Shown here piece by piece: positions 56,408 to 64,000 of a stretch of DNA of 64,000 nucleotides. How positions within the stretch are numbered: position 1 is the stretch's first letter; each line of letters opens with the position of its first letter. This DNA comes from Rubripirellula tenax (GTDB taxonomy: Bacteria; Planctomycetota; Planctomycetia; Pirellulales; Pirellulaceae). The notes under the pieces were generated by a model. It saw only the letters and a program-made list of their open reading frames with translations. It made no database searches and was not told the origin of the DNA. A program made the position numbers and the translations under genes. The DNA is taken from the NCBI RefSeq assembly GCF_007860125.1, contig NZ_SJPW01000007.1:426415-490414 (forward strand), read 5' to 3'.

Positions 56408-57676
56408 TTAAACCGCGGAAAGGAAGTCATGCCAAGCACCCAAAGTGTGTTCGTAGGTGTCCATGACGGTGTTCCAAACGGCGATATTTGAAAATCGCTT
56501 CTCGTAGGAACCGCCATCGCGGATTTCCCCTTTTTTGACGACAACGCGATCGTCGGTGCCCGTCAAATCCTTCCTCGCCGGCTTACCTTCATACCAGAAA
56601 TCCCATTCGTCTTGGCTCAGAAATTCGCGGGATCGTGCGGGGTTGGAAATGTAGTACCCCTGGCGTGCGATGAACGCACCCGGCCACCCCGACAACCACC
56701 AATTCATGAAGTCATAGGCGGCATCCTTGGTGCCGCCGGACGTCATCGAAGACAAGCACATCACGCCGTGCCACGCGCGGTAGCCCTCTTTCGGTGAAGC
56801 GTAAACGCAATCAACGTTTTGACCGCGAAGGGAAAACACAGCTGGCGAAAACATGCTTTCGATGGCGACTTCACCGCGCTGCATCAGCTCGACCGACTGG
56901 GGCACGCTGCCCCAAACGCCGCGAAAGTGCCCCTCGCGACGCAACCGAACCAGCACCCGAAAGAGCGCGTCGATTTCCGGTTTCGTCATGTCACCGATGT
57001 CGTCGAACTGGACCAGACCGAGCGACTGGGCCGCCAAGGCGGCATCGAACAAGCCGATCGTGGGTTCGTTGACCAATGCGACCCGCCCTTTCCATCGTTC
57101 GTCCAACAACCATCCCCAGCTTTCCGTTTCGTAAGGAATGCCTCGATCGACAACGTTTGCGTCGTAACCGAACGAGTCGACGTTGTGTACGTAGGGCAGG
57201 AAGCTGATTTGATCCGCGGTCTCGCTTCCCAACGTGCCGTCGGGCTGGACGAAAAGCAGTTTGTTGGGAGCATCACCGGCACCTCGCCTGGCGTCGGGAG
57301 TCAGCAATCCGGTTTTCGTCAGATTGTTGATCTCACCCCAATGTTGCAGCCGACCCGTTTCGATGGGCTGGATCGCGCCGGCTTGCCAGAGCACGCGAAT
57401 GCTATTGGACCACTGCTCGTACAGATCGAAGGACCCGGGGCGTGTCGACGCCTGGTGCATGACGCTGGCGCTGCCACCGGGCTGGAATTCTATGTTCAGC
57501 CCAAGATCCTTCTCGGCTTGCACACGCAGCTTTTCTTGAAGGGTGACATGAGTACCAAGAACCCGGATCGTCCGTCGCTGAACCGCAAAACCGTACGGCG
57601 CCGTCCCCAGAATGACGCCAGCCCCCGCCGTCGACTTCAGGCCAGCCTGCAAGAAATTTCGTCGAGATTTACGCAT
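56408..57676 (-). CDS. Tat-exported periplasmic solute-binding protein, PotD-like
   Basis: A 422-residue substrate-binding protein of the extracellular type 1/8 (spermidine/putrescine) fold. The N-terminus RKSRRNFLQAG is a twin-arginine signal. Fold clues: VLGTHVTLQEKLRVQAEK, FDLYEQWSNSIRVLW, SFLPYVHNVDSFGYDANVV and GVMCLSSMTSGGTKDAAYDFMN (in parts). No ABC permease or ATPase gene is nearby; the next gene is a sensor histidine kinase. It probably serves as a ligand sensor or supplies a distant transporter. Confidence 0.85.
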   Translation of the reverse strand: MRKSRRNFLQAGLKSTAGAGVILGTAPYGFAVQRRTIRVLGTHVTLQEKLRVQAEKDLGLNIEFQPGGSASVMHQASTRPGSFDLYEQWSNSIRVLWQAGAIQPIETGRLQHWGEINNLTKTGLLTPDARRGAGDAPNKLLFVQPDGTLGSETADQISFLPYVHNVDSFGYDANVVDRGIPYETESWGWLLDERWKGRVALVNEPTIGLFDAALAAQSLGLVQFDDIGDMTKPEIDALFRVLVRLRREGHFRGVWGSVPQSVELMQRGEVAIESMFSPAVFSLRGQNVDCVYASPKEGYRAWHGVMCLSSMTSGGTKDAAYDFMNWWLSGWPGAFIARQGYYISNPARSREFLSQDEWDFWYEGKPARKDLTGTDDRVVVKKGEIRDGGSYEKRFSNIAVWNTVMDTYEHTLGAWHDFLSAV

Positions 57677-57823
57677 CGACCCCGTGCCCCGCCGTCGTCC
57701 ATGAAATACTTAGGTCCCCCGTTGAAGGGAACCCGAGTCTATCCGTTCGTCCCGCCAAAGGCTATACGAAGACTCAGACCGAGTCGCACCAGAAAACCAA
57801 ATTGTCGTCCCGCACGAAGTGTC

Positions 57824-57870
57824 CCTGGCACGCCACGATAGGGCGCCGAACCGCCTTGAAGTTCGATCCG
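57824..57870. repeat. Dispersed 47-bp intergenic repeat, copy A
   Basis: Begins CCTGGCACGCCA and ends GTTCGATCCG; by my alignment 34 of 47 positions equal copy B at 60831-60877 with no gaps. It lies between the solute-binding and PEP-CTERM genes. Confidence 0.55.
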
Positions 57871-57943
57871 CAAACAAGGAACTGGGGGCCCAAATGGATG
57901 CCCGCCAGCAAAAAAAAGCAACCGTTACTGTGGTCTCGCTTCG

Positions 57944-58609
57944 CTACTTCCGACGACGACGAAGCCGAACGAACCCGCCCGCGGCGGCGGCGAGCCCAAG
58001 AGCGAAAGTGGAAGCCTCGGGAACGGCAACGACATCACCAAAAAGTTGGAAATTCGAAAGAGCGAGCGTTTCCGTGCCCGCGTTACTTTGAAGAATGATC
58101 GACAGATCCGAGATCGATCCATTGTTCGCGGACGGTAGGAAGACAAAACTTCCACTCAAGTTGCCACCCGACATAAACACGCTCCCCGAATCAATGTCTG
58201 TTTCAGCAGCCGTACCAGATATGTCATTCAAAGCATTCGCATTGATTTCGACTCCCGACCCAATGATTCGAAACCCATCTGTGCTCGCAACCGCACCCGT
58301 GAGGTTACCGTTCCATTCGAATTCCGCTGTCCCATTTGCATTGCCGAAGAACTCAAGCCTGATATTCTCGAACCCAACCGTCGAAATCGATCCCGTCAGG
58401 TTAACGGCAACCCTGACACCACCCGTACTACCCGATTTCGCAACCGTGATTGCCGATGACGTCACCGTCGAATCATTGTTCCCACCCGAAGCGGTCAACA
58501 CGCTTGCCCAGCGCCCATCAAGGAAGTCGAACGTTGTAATCAAATCAGCCCGGGCGAAACCGCATCCAAAAACGCTCAACAATCCAGCAGCAAGTAGTCT
58601 TTTCAACAT
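57944..58609 (-). CDS. PEP-CTERM sorting domain protein
   Basis: A 221-residue exported protein: signal peptide MLKRLLAAGLLSVFGCGFARA, a beta-rich Ser/Asn/Gly body (about 22-190), and a C-terminal VPEASTFAL motif with hydrophobic helix and RLRRRRK tail. The exosortase gene starts its 3' end 208 bases upstream on the same strand, so this is its nearest candidate substrate. No catalytic motif. Confidence 0.88.
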   Translation of the reverse strand: MLKRLLAAGLLSVFGCGFARADLITTFDFLDGRWASVLTASGGNNDSTVTSSAITVAKSGSTGGVRVAVNLTGSISTVGFENIRLEFFGNANGTAEFEWNGNLTGAVASTDGFRIIGSGVEINANALNDISGTAAETDIDSGSVFMSGGNLSGSFVFLPSANNGSISDLSIILQSNAGTETLALSNFQLFGDVVAVPEASTFALGLAAAAGGFVRLRRRRK

Positions 58610-58817
58610 GATTCGGTCTCTAAGGCGTGAATGAGCAGGAAATGGCCGCCTTCCTTGGCCGATATCCTAAGCGATCCTGCCAGTTGATTCAAACGCTCCG
58701 CAAGCTACGCTTGCATTTTTCACAGAACCTTCATCTGCCTAGGTTGCACCCAAACAGGCTTTCGTCCCCATCCTTGCAATCACCTGCAACCGCCGCCGAA
58801 CCCCCTAAAAGGCGTTG

Positions 58818-60650
58818 CTATTCGGCCACTGACGCTTCCGGCGACGCCCAGCGTGGGCTTTGGAGTAAATCTTTCCTCGCGGCAAAGAACAACTCCTTCA
58901 GGGAAGCGATCTGCTCACTGTTGAATGCGCCCGATCGTTCCGAGTAAAGCTGTATCGTGGTCCCCGGAAGATTTGGAAGCACTGGCTCTCCCAAACCGAA
59001 TCGCTTGGACGTGGATGAGACCAAGCTTCTTACCAACTCAGCAGGATCTTTGAGGCTATGCTGCCAGCCCAAATTTCGCATTTCAACTCGATTGCGATCC
59101 ACGACTGTGAACATGACGTATCCACCACTGCCATCGGATTTGGACATCGACAATTCCGAAAACGAAAGATGGGGAAAGGCACTGTCGGGCGGCGAATCTA
59201 CAAAGTAATTCGGCGACGTGTCCCATCCAATTCCGGTGTAGCACATGTTCAAGTTGTGCCACTCGGTCCAAGGACAGTCAAGCGACACGATGGCTCGAAC
59301 ATCACCTTTGCTGAAGACCCAAGTATAAGAATCCGCAGCCTGCAATCCCACATCTTCCCGGTGTATTGGTTGAAAGCTTATGCGTTTCCATCCCATCAAG
59401 TCTGCCGGTAGAAAATCTTCGGTACCTGCGGGTAAGCGTGGCATCTTGTCCAAGGAGATCATGCCTTGATTCGGATTCCGCATTGCCGCAAACCATCCTA
59501 GACCAACGATCGGCAGCAGGATCGCGACGATGGCGATGACAGCCTTGCTTGAGAGCCCGCCCAGCAATCCACGTCCGTCGTCCATCGAGTCATCGCCCAT
59601 GGCTGAGGTGCTGTGACGCGATCGGCCGAGCAAACCGCCACGTTTTTCTGCCATTTCGTCGCCCCCCATCTTGTCTCCACGCAGGATCGACGGCAGCCGC
59701 AAGCCTTTTCGGGCAACCATTTCGCCCGCATGATCCTGAGGTATTTCGAGCGTCCCCTCGTCAAACCAACCGACGCTCAACTGCTTTTGAAAGAACGACC
59801 CGACGAGTTGATCCGTGCTGGCGGCCATCCCTAGGATGAAAGCGAAGACAACCATCGACAGCATTTCGTGACCGGCACCGCTGGCGTACCAGGGGCTGAC
59901 GTTATCTGCGAGCACGACGCAGGCGGCGACACGGATAGCGTTGCCAATCAAAACCCAGAAGACAACCTGAACCAAGTTGAATATCGTCCGAACGGCACGA
60001 TGCTGTGACACAACCGAATAGACTGCCACAACTGCCAGCGATGAAAACAATGATCGTACGCCGCTGCACGCTTCTTCGGTCATGTACTGTGACTTCTCGG
60101 TAATCAACACAACGCCTTCGCGTATGTGACGGATTCCCGCACCATCCAGCAACAAGCTCGCCAACTGGCTAGCAAAAAACTGCATCTTAAAAATCAACGT
60201 CTGGTCATAATCCATTGGCAGCGGTATCGCCAATAACCAAAGCAACAACACCGGCGTCATCACCCACAAACCACCCGAACCAAGAAAACCGTACACCAGC
60301 AATACCGATGTCAATGCGGTCACGACGATACCGATCCAGACACTGTTGAGCACGTGAGCCGTCAAAAGCAATACGATGACGATGCCAACACACGGCCAGA
60401 CGAGTGCCGACCGGGGTTTCGTCGCCGCGGCAGACGCGGCTTCCCATCGCATCTTGACCAATACCCCAATCATCCCAATCAGTAGCGGGAAATATTGGTA
60501 GTGCCCGTCGCGCCAAGTCCAGGTGAAGTAAGACCACCACAGCGGCGCAAAAGCAAGCAAAGCTAAAACAGAAAGCGCCCAAACCGCTGGACTAACCCGA
60601 CGTAAATCCGATTGAGGAAGCAGTTCGGCTATAGGAGAAGTTTCAGACAT
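58818..60650 (-). CDS. xrtU: Exosortase (XrtU-like) fused to EpsI-type domain
   Basis: A 610-residue membrane protein. Eight or so helices make the exosortase core (residues 20-290) with the catalytic triad-like residues Cys195 (EEACSGVRS), Arg240 (GNAIRVA) and His261 (GAGHEMLS). A linker with charged residues leads through one more helix (about 375-395) to an EpsI/DUF3485-like C-terminal domain (from about 415: PADLMGWKRISF, then DCPWTEWHNLNMCYTGIGW). The enzyme cuts PEP-CTERM signals; EpsI is thought to assist EPS-linked export. ATG 60650 is preferred; upstream in-frame codons do not look coding. Located beside a PEP-CTERM gene and a Wzc-like kinase. Confidence 0.87.
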   Translation of the reverse strand: MSETSPIAELLPQSDLRRVSPAVWALSVLALLAFAPLWWSYFTWTWRDGHYQYFPLLIGMIGVLVKMRWEAASAAATKPRSALVWPCVGIVIVLLLTAHVLNSVWIGIVVTALTSVLLVYGFLGSGGLWVMTPVLLLWLLAIPLPMDYDQTLIFKMQFFASQLASLLLDGAGIRHIREGVVLITEKSQYMTEEACSGVRSLFSSLAVVAVYSVVSQHRAVRTIFNLVQVVFWVLIGNAIRVAACVVLADNVSPWYASGAGHEMLSMVVFAFILGMAASTDQLVGSFFQKQLSVGWFDEGTLEIPQDHAGEMVARKGLRLPSILRGDKMGGDEMAEKRGGLLGRSRHSTSAMGDDSMDDGRGLLGGLSSKAVIAIVAILLPIVGLGWFAAMRNPNQGMISLDKMPRLPAGTEDFLPADLMGWKRISFQPIHREDVGLQAADSYTWVFSKGDVRAIVSLDCPWTEWHNLNMCYTGIGWDTSPNYFVDSPPDSAFPHLSFSELSMSKSDGSGGYVMFTVVDRNRVEMRNLGWQHSLKDPAELVRSLVSSTSKRFGLGEPVLPNLPGTTIQLYSERSGAFNSEQIASLKELFFAARKDLLQSPRWASPEASVAE

Positions 60651-60830
60651 CAGAATGGGCGTAGGTGGCAGGAATCCGTTGACAGTAGCCAACAGTGGGT
60701 ACGAAGCTAGCCCACCAATCATATCCACCCCAAGCCGATCCTTCGAGCCGAAAAACCAGGACGTCACCGCGAACCGCGGCCAATGAAGTTCGAATTCACC
60801 GGTTGTGCCTTTTCCGACCAGAAATATGCC

Positions 60831-60877
60831 CCTGGCACGCCATCTCGGGCCACCAAACTGCACCGCAGTTCGATCCG
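60831..60877. repeat. Dispersed 47-bp intergenic repeat, copy B
   Basis: CCTGGCACGCCA at the left, GCAGTTCGATCCG at the right with a small palindrome AACTGC/GCAGTT. Partner of the copy at 57824; a third related unit is at 48789. Confidence 0.55.
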
Positions 60878-60938
60878 AACGATCGACGTCCGAGGCTCCA
60901 CAAAGGGTTGCCGCAAACAGATTTCTGACGAAACGGAA

Positions 60939-63509
60939 CTACGTCTTGTCGCCAGGCTTCGGTGGTGCAACCACCAGCTTGCTTTTCGCCAGCTTTTTGG
61001 CCTTCGCTTTTTTGCGTCCCGTCGGCTCTTCTTCGTAATAGGAGTTGTTTTTATTGCCGTCGGTGTATCCATAGGTATACCCGTACGAATATCCATACCC
61101 GTACTGGTATGACGATCCGTAATTGTATTCACCCTCTGATCCGCTGTACTTCCCATAGCCACGAGCGGCTCGACTTCCGACTCCATTGACGATGATCCCG
61201 AGCACGTTGGCTTCCAATGTTTCCAACATTCTCGACGCTTGAGCCACGGCCGGCTTGATGTTCTTGCGAAGTCGAACGACCAACAACACTCCGTCAACGC
61301 GCGAAGCCAAGTTGGCCGGATCGCTTACCGCAAGCAACGGCGGAGTATCGACAATAATCATGTCGAATTTCGTTCGCAAAACGGAAAGCAGTCGGTCGAA
61401 GTTGGGCGACGAAAGCAATTCGGACGGGTTGTCAGGCCTTTCACCAGCAGTCATCACCGACAGGTTGGCAACCAATGACGGGTGAATCGCGGCGTCAATC
61501 GCCACATTCGAATCGGTACTTCCCGGACCACATTGTTCAATCGCCCAGGCTGTCCCAATCTCGCTTTCAATCCCCAACAACTTACCAACACGAGGGCGCC
61601 GAAGGTCCCCGTCCAATAACAACACCTTGCGCCCCGATTGGGCGATCGCCACGGCAACGTTGGCCGCAATGGTCGATTTACCATCCGACGGCGTCGAGCT
61701 GGTCATCTGCAGGACTTGATTGTTACCCGATTGATTGCTGAAGTAGATCGCCGTTCGGATGGCCCGAAATGCTTCTGCCTTTTGCCCCTTGCCATTGAAG
61801 AACGTGACCAACCGGGAATCTAAGTTTTCACCCGGCTCACCTTTTTCGAATTTATGGGGTTTCAAGACCGGAACGTGACCAATGATCGGCAACCGCGTGT
61901 GTTCCGCGATATCGCGAGCACTGTGATAGGAGCGATCGGACAACTCGCGAAGCACCGCCAACCCAAAGGCCAACATGCTGCCCAGAAACCCGCCCAAGAT
62001 CAACGACTTGGCAAGCGACGGCGCAACCTGATACCCAAGCTTCGCGGTATTGAGCGGAAAAACCTTCAACCCGTCACCGCCCGACATCAAGTTGACCTCG
62101 TCCAGACGAGCAACGATGCGATCATACAATTGCTGCTGCCGCTCGATTTCTCGCACGAATTGTGCCGAGCGGATCTCACTGTCACTTTCCGTCCGCGCCT
62201 GTGTCATCTCGTCTTCGTAAGCGTCGGTAACCACTTGCAGCTCTGAATCCATCGCGTCCATTTCTTGACGAAGGGCACCAACGGCAAAACGGACTTTTTC
62301 CAAAATGCGATCACGTGGATCGTACTCACCCGATGGCAGCAAGCTGGATTCCGCTGCCGCAGCAGCCTTCATCGCCTCGTCAAGCTCGGCATTCAGCTTG
62401 GTTTCGTTTTCTCCGACAGTCTCGATCATCTTCTCAATGACGGCGATCCGTTTGTTGATCGTATCAATGGCCGGGTGATCTCGACCGACCGATTCCACGA
62501 GCGTTTCCCGCTCCAACTCCAACGGCAACAGCCTCTCTTGTCGAAATCTCTCGGCTGCCGATAGCAGCGGCTTTTTCCGGATTTTTTCCAGCTCCCACCG
62601 ACTCTCTGGCGACATCGCCTTGCTCAAGTCGACGTCCCCGTCGGCAATTTTAAGACTGCTATTGAGCGCGAGTAAAATGGCTTCATTGGGCTGATTCTCA
62701 ATCATCGCCTTGCGAGCCGCCGCCAACAGTCCCGATATCTTCGCCTTTTGAATCAAAAGGTTTTGCCGCTGAGCCATGTAGCGATCTGCGTTGTCGCGAT
62801 GAAGACTTGTCGTTTCGTTGCCGCGAAAGATCAGCCCCGAAGACTTTTTGAATTCACTAAATTCCGCTTCCAACTTGTCCAGTTTCGTCAGCACATCGTT
62901 TCGTGCCGTTTGGATCAAATCAATCGTTTCCTGCCCGATATTGCGATATTGGTCCTGCAAATGACTTGCATACGCATCAACAATCGACTGAACAACCCGC
63001 TGAGTTGTCGTTGCGGACGTGCTGTCATAGCGGATTTGAAACACGCTTGAATCGATGTTTTCGTCCGCTGATCCGACGACCAAGTCGAGTCCACCGACGA
63101 CGGCGGCAATTTGCTCTGACGAATAACCGGCGAATTCCGGAGTCGTGGACAGTTCACCAATTTCAGCTGCTCGGCGAAGGATCTGCTCGCTGCGCATCAC
63201 CAAGGCTTCATCGCTTAGATTACGCGACTTCAAGCCGGCATCTAGGCTATCAACGGGCAGATTACGTGCCGTCGATTCAACGATTTGCACCTGGGCGGCC
63301 GATCGATATGTCGCGGGAGTCCGCGAAAAGTAGAAATATCCACATCCCAAACCCAACAGCATCCCCAGAATCAACAAGTACTTTGAATTCCAAGCAATCT
63401 TCGCGAAATCGATACTCGCCAAGGCCGATTGTGGCATGGGTTGCTGAGGCGGACGTTTATCCGACATTTCACGCGACGTTACTTCACGCGGTTTAGCCTG
63501 TTGGTTCAT
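60939..63509 (-). CDS. Polysaccharide-export tyrosine autokinase, Wzc-like
   Basis: An 856-residue bacterial tyrosine kinase. N-terminal Wzz chain-length domain with a helix at about 45-65 (YLLILGMLLGLGCGYFYF), a long periplasmic coiled coil (200-480), and a second helix before ARDIAEHTRLP. The cytoplasmic kinase has Walker A SSTPSDGKST, Walker A' VLLLDGDLRRPR and Walker B MIIVDTPPLL. The tail has 14 Tyr in about 45 residues (YQYGYGYSYGYTYGY), the autophosphorylation cluster. It controls export and length of an exopolysaccharide; the nearby exosortase fits an EPS/PEP-CTERM locus. ATG 63509 preferred over a GTG two codons earlier. Confidence 0.93.
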   Translation of the reverse strand: MNQQAKPREVTSREMSDKRPPQQPMPQSALASIDFAKIAWNSKYLLILGMLLGLGCGYFYFSRTPATYRSAAQVQIVESTARNLPVDSLDAGLKSRNLSDEALVMRSEQILRRAAEIGELSTTPEFAGYSSEQIAAVVGGLDLVVGSADENIDSSVFQIRYDSTSATTTQRVVQSIVDAYASHLQDQYRNIGQETIDLIQTARNDVLTKLDKLEAEFSEFKKSSGLIFRGNETTSLHRDNADRYMAQRQNLLIQKAKISGLLAAARKAMIENQPNEAILLALNSSLKIADGDVDLSKAMSPESRWELEKIRKKPLLSAAERFRQERLLPLELERETLVESVGRDHPAIDTINKRIAVIEKMIETVGENETKLNAELDEAMKAAAAAESSLLPSGEYDPRDRILEKVRFAVGALRQEMDAMDSELQVVTDAYEDEMTQARTESDSEIRSAQFVREIERQQQLYDRIVARLDEVNLMSGGDGLKVFPLNTAKLGYQVAPSLAKSLILGGFLGSMLAFGLAVLRELSDRSYHSARDIAEHTRLPIIGHVPVLKPHKFEKGEPGENLDSRLVTFFNGKGQKAEAFRAIRTAIYFSNQSGNNQVLQMTSSTPSDGKSTIAANVAVAIAQSGRKVLLLDGDLRRPRVGKLLGIESEIGTAWAIEQCGPGSTDSNVAIDAAIHPSLVANLSVMTAGERPDNPSELLSSPNFDRLLSVLRTKFDMIIVDTPPLLAVSDPANLASRVDGVLLVVRLRKNIKPAVAQASRMLETLEANVLGIIVNGVGSRAARGYGKYSGSEGEYNYGSSYQYGYGYSYGYTYGYTDGNKNNSYYEEEPTGRKKAKAKKLAKSKLVVAPPKPGDKT

Positions 63510-63942
63510 GTGCACAGCGGGTTTCTTCTGTTCTGGGCGCCGAAAGCTTCGACATCATAAAGGGGTGTTCAGAATACCAGATTCTCGAGCATTTTCGACG
63601 TTTCAATGCCACGAATCGTGGATTCAAACAGAGAGCATTCCGCCAAGTCGTCGCAAAGGGAACATTCGGTACATGACGCACGATTTGTCGTAGCCCCCAA
63701 ACGGAGCCTCGTCATAGAAAGACGCGAAAACCCTGAAGAAAAACCGCCATCTGAATAAAAAAAAGGGCAATTTTGCAGACTTTTCTTTAACGAAGTGCAT
63801 GCCATTGACCGACTCCAGGATCGGCACGAGCGGTCTGTTGATTTCGTCAGCCGTACCGCGAGAGAGAACGTCTTGGAATGCTCCCCAAAACCTGATCCAG
63901 GGGTTATGAAAGTCTAGAGCCAATTCCGGCGAAGGATTTTCC
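63510..63942. other. Intergenic region before the IS3-type element (433 bp)
   Basis: A/T-rich stretch around 63740-63795 and no convincing gene. It must contain the promoter of the tyrosine kinase gene (minus strand) and probably the left end of the insertion sequence, but without the right end the terminal inverted repeat cannot be identified. Confidence 0.4.
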
Positions 63943-64000
63943 ATGAGCAAGAAACGACGACGACATTCACCCGAACAGATCATCAAGAAGCTACGTGATG
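63943..64000 (+). mobile_element. IS3-family transposase OrfA, 5' end only
   Basis: The window ends in an open frame MSKKRRRHSPEQIIKKLRD. This is the typical first helix-turn-helix part of IS3/IS911-type OrfA. GAAGGA lies a few bases upstream of the ATG. Only 19 codons are visible, so the element may be complete or broken beyond the edge. Confidence 0.75.

Noticed and set aside
57829..57845. Possible sigma-54 site (TGGCACGCCAC) near 57829 and 60833
   Set aside because: The -24-like part is present but no GC at -12; the sequence belongs to the dispersed repeat.
63624..63986. 120-codon minus-strand frame at the right end
   Set aside because: It overlaps the recognisable start of the IS3-type transposase on the other strand and shows no domain.

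Overview
The window looks like chromosomal DNA of a planctomycete, most likely a Rhodopirellula-like member of the Pirellulales. The evidence is the combination of DUF1552/DUF1592 secreted proteins with a CxxCH heme motif, a prepilin-like DUF1559 protein, several PEP-CTERM proteins with an exosortase of the planctomycete type, membrane-anchored Ser/Thr kinase, methanofuran-type C1 genes and a Gram-negative outer-membrane set (BamA modules, kdsA). There is no rRNA, tRNA, CRISPR array or prophage that I can see. Genes are dense, on both strands, with short intergenic spaces that often carry palindromes.

Layout. 1-7 kb: DUF1552 gene followed by a DUF1592 gene cut by the left edge, an AraC regulator, a PEP-CTERM protein, a secreted GH16 glycosidase and a von Willebrand A PEP-CTERM protein. 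7-13 kb: rpsA, rpiB, a secreted protein with a CxxCH motif, a metallo-beta-lactamase-fold hydrolase and an SDR epimerase. 13-21 kb: three trypsin-fold proteins (an HtrA-like protease with a PDZ domain, a pseudo-protease with the PDZ inserted inside the protease fold, and a thioredoxin-protease fusion) around a metG-hydrolase-acetyltransferase operon. 21-30 kb: SMP-30-like protein, Ser/Thr kinase, a giant 1884-residue membrane protein, and hsp20 behind a near-perfect sigma-54 promoter. 30-40 kb: DUF1559 protein, NUDIX hydrolase, BamA split into a POTRA protein and a lipoprotein-type beta-barrel, a FliL-like protein, then a lipid kinase-kdsA-lipoprotein set. 39-48 kb: one long minus-strand series, sufR-sufC-sufB-sufD-sufT and then mfnD-mfnF-mfnE, the last three matching methanofuran biosynthesis. 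48-53 kb: archaeal-type glucose dehydrogenase, a dehydroquinate-synthase-like cyclase coupled to an esterase, and an aldo-keto reductase. 53-58 kb: two response regulators, a histidine kinase and a Tat-exported solute-binding protein that may form one signalling unit. 58-64 kb: a PEP-CTERM protein, an exosortase-EpsI fusion and a tyrosine autokinase of exopolysaccharide export; the right edge cuts the first codons of an IS3-type transposase.

The points I consider most worth checking are the split BamA, the PDZ-inserted HtrA pseudo-protease next to an intact HtrA-like gene, the thioredoxin-protease fusion, the solute-binding protein/histidine kinase/response regulator unit, the mfn cluster behind the suf operon, the sigma-54 promoter of hsp20, and a family of intergenic hairpins whose arms show compensatory base changes. 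All functional names are from motif reading by eye; no database search was run.
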